In this document: positions 32,162 to 32,965 of the stretch, piece by piece
Position numbering within the stretch: the first letter of the stretch is position 1
How the letters are laid out: each line of letters starts with the position of its first letter
NCBI GenBank assembly: GCA_016931225.1
Contig: JAFGFE010000044.1
Coordinates: 1-32,965, forward strand
Source: Candidatus Zymogenaceae bacterium
GTDB lineage: Bacteria > Desulfobacterota > Zymogenia > Zymogenales > Zymogenaceae
Reading direction: 5' to 3'
DNA length: 32,965 bases
The notes under the pieces: generated by a model
Told to the model about the DNA's origin: nothing
Database searches by the model: none
What the model saw: the letters and a program-made list of their open reading frames with translations, nothing else
Position numbers and translations under genes: made by a program

Positions 32162-32641
32162 CTAGACCATGGGCTCATTTTCCGGGGGGATATCCGTTTT
32201 CGGCGGTCTGCTCTGCAAAAAACCTGTAAAGGCCATTTCCTCGATCTTATCGGAAAGCAGTCTGATTCTTCCCAAAAACCACCCCATGATTATCAACAGA
32301 ATCGCATCGGATACATAGACGACATTCAATTGCGTGAGGATTCTGGGGAATACGACCGCCCGTAATATGATAACCGTGATAATAATCAATATTCCCGCAA
32401 TGTTCCATTCAACGGTGAGTTTGCTGTCTTCTTCGCTCTGTTTTACCTGCAGTGTTCTGTTTAATATCCCGGCCATCACTCTCCCGACAAGAAGAAAAAG
32501 AATATAATGAAAGGGAAGGGTATTGACAAAGGAATCGTACAGCGTAATACCAAACACCGTGAGAAAAATCAGAAAATAGATCAGCTTTCTGAGTCTTACC
32601 CGTCTATCGACGTGGTTTTTGTAATAATCTCTTTTCGTCAT
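32162..32641 (-). CDS. Small four-helix membrane protein of unknown function
   Basis: This 159-residue protein has four hydrophobic helices: about 20-37 (LIYFLIFLTVFGITLY), 43-60 (PFHYILFLLVGRVMAG), 80-97 (NIAGILIIITVIILRAV) and 108-125 (VVYVSDAILLIIMGWFLG). Between the second and third is a charged cytoplasmic-like loop (QVKQSEEDSKL), and the tail is charged and Pro-rich. I do not recognise the family. A second small membrane-protein frame lies upstream on the same strand, so the two may form an operon. Confidence 0.65.
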   Translation of the reverse strand: MTKRDYYKNHVDRRVRLRKLIYFLIFLTVFGITLYDSFVNTLPFHYILFLLVGRVMAGILNRTLQVKQSEEDSKLTVEWNIAGILIIITVIILRAVVFPRILTQLNVVYVSDAILLIIMGWFLGRIRLLSDKIEEMAFTGFLQSRPPKTDIPPENEPMV

Positions 32642-32705
32642 AAAGAGCCCTCTGTGAGGATGATCTTACCAGCAAACAATATGTCTGTATTTCAAAGGAT
32701 ACAGA

Positions 32706-32927
32706 CTACAGCAGATGCAGAACACATGCCGCCATGAAGCACAGGATGGTCCCGTTAATGATCTCAACAAAAAGAAGCTTGTTTGGATACGATGATTGAA
32801 TCCACATATCGAAAAAACGGGGAATAATTCTGATCCCGACGAGAATCAGGCCGAAATACAATATACTGATGGGGCTAAGATGTCCTGAACGAGACTTGAG
32901 TTGACAGTGGCCGTACCTCCCGGCATG
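32706..32927 (-). CDS. Short hydrophobic ORF, possible membrane protein
   Basis: A reverse-strand frame of up to 73 codons ends at TAG 32706-32708. Its last ~57 residues have two hydrophobic stretches (ISILYFGLILVGIRIIP and LFVEIINGTILCFMAACV), like a small membrane protein. There is no in-frame ATG near the beginning (a TTG codes for the Leu of ILYFG), so the start is unclear and the gene may be degraded or use a rare start. It lies upstream of the four-helix membrane protein. Confidence 0.35.
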   Translation of the reverse strand, partial: HAGRYGHCQLKSRSGHLSPISILYFGLILVGIRIIPRFFDMWIQSSYPNKLLFVEIINGTILCFMAACVLHLL

Positions 32928-32965
32928 TCAATGGCGGTTACACAGTCATAACCTGCCGATCCAGA

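Noticed and set aside
32895-32965. Sec-type extension of the short ORF at 32706-32927 through its upstream TGA
   Set aside because: The codons before this TGA soon reach a second TGA and show no protein character, and no SECIS-like hairpin follows.

Overview
The window is bacterial DNA, mostly GC-rich. The gene content suggests a Desulfobacterota (deltaproteobacterium)-like anaerobe. The supporting signs are a PilB-PilT-PilC-PilS type IV pilus cluster, molybdenum-cofactor nucleotidylation genes (mobA/mobB), a V4R-domain protein, a cysteine-rich DUF6485-type protein and a probable selenoprotein. The lineage is inferred from gene content only; there is no rRNA or tRNA in the window.

Layout. 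1-387: a short AT-rich coding remnant and no intact gene. 388-3225 (-): a membrane-bound hybrid sensor kinase with an extended -10 promoter. 3562-5499 (+): a NimA/PNPOx-like flavoprotein and an imidazolonepropionase-type amidohydrolase. 5505-5533: a G-quadruplex-like tract. 5580-7424: a rhomboid protease, a membrane-anchored HEAT-repeat protein, then a 3' remnant of a second rhomboid gene. About 7426-11030: an AT-rich island with one very large helical-repeat gene broken by a single in-frame TAA. 11108-13886: a second HEAT paralogue, an exported TPR protein and aroE. 13896-21035: pilB, pilT, pilC, a PilS-like kinase and a receiver protein whose phospho-acceptor Asp is Glu. 21352-23370 (-): V4R protein, DUF6485 protein, amidohydrolase-2 protein. 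23609-25693 (-): mobB, mobA and a UshA-like protein whose reading frame crosses an in-frame TGA followed by a SECIS-like hairpin. 25833-27849 (-): a PgaB C-terminal-like glycoside-hydrolase protein and a phosphoglycolate-phosphatase-like HAD protein. 28088-30367 (+): a P-loop/TPR STAND-like protein of lower GC. 30561-32000 (+): a PLP-dependent decarboxylase. 32162-32927 (-): small membrane proteins.

Three observations stand out. First, the UshA-like gene very likely encodes a periplasmic selenoprotein with a Cys-Ala-Sec motif. Second, a tandem duplication of [rhomboid tail - intergenic - HEAT gene] has been split by the AT-rich island at a junction that can be placed almost to the base by comparing the two copies. 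Third, the large island gene looks like one ~1,160-residue protein separated into two reading frames by one stop codon. The STAND/TPR gene is a further accessory, possibly defence-related, candidate.

The pilus block is the best understood part. PilB and PilT are the extension and retraction ATPases, PilC is the inner-membrane platform, and PilS is the sensor. The usual PilR and PilA genes do not follow PilS here.
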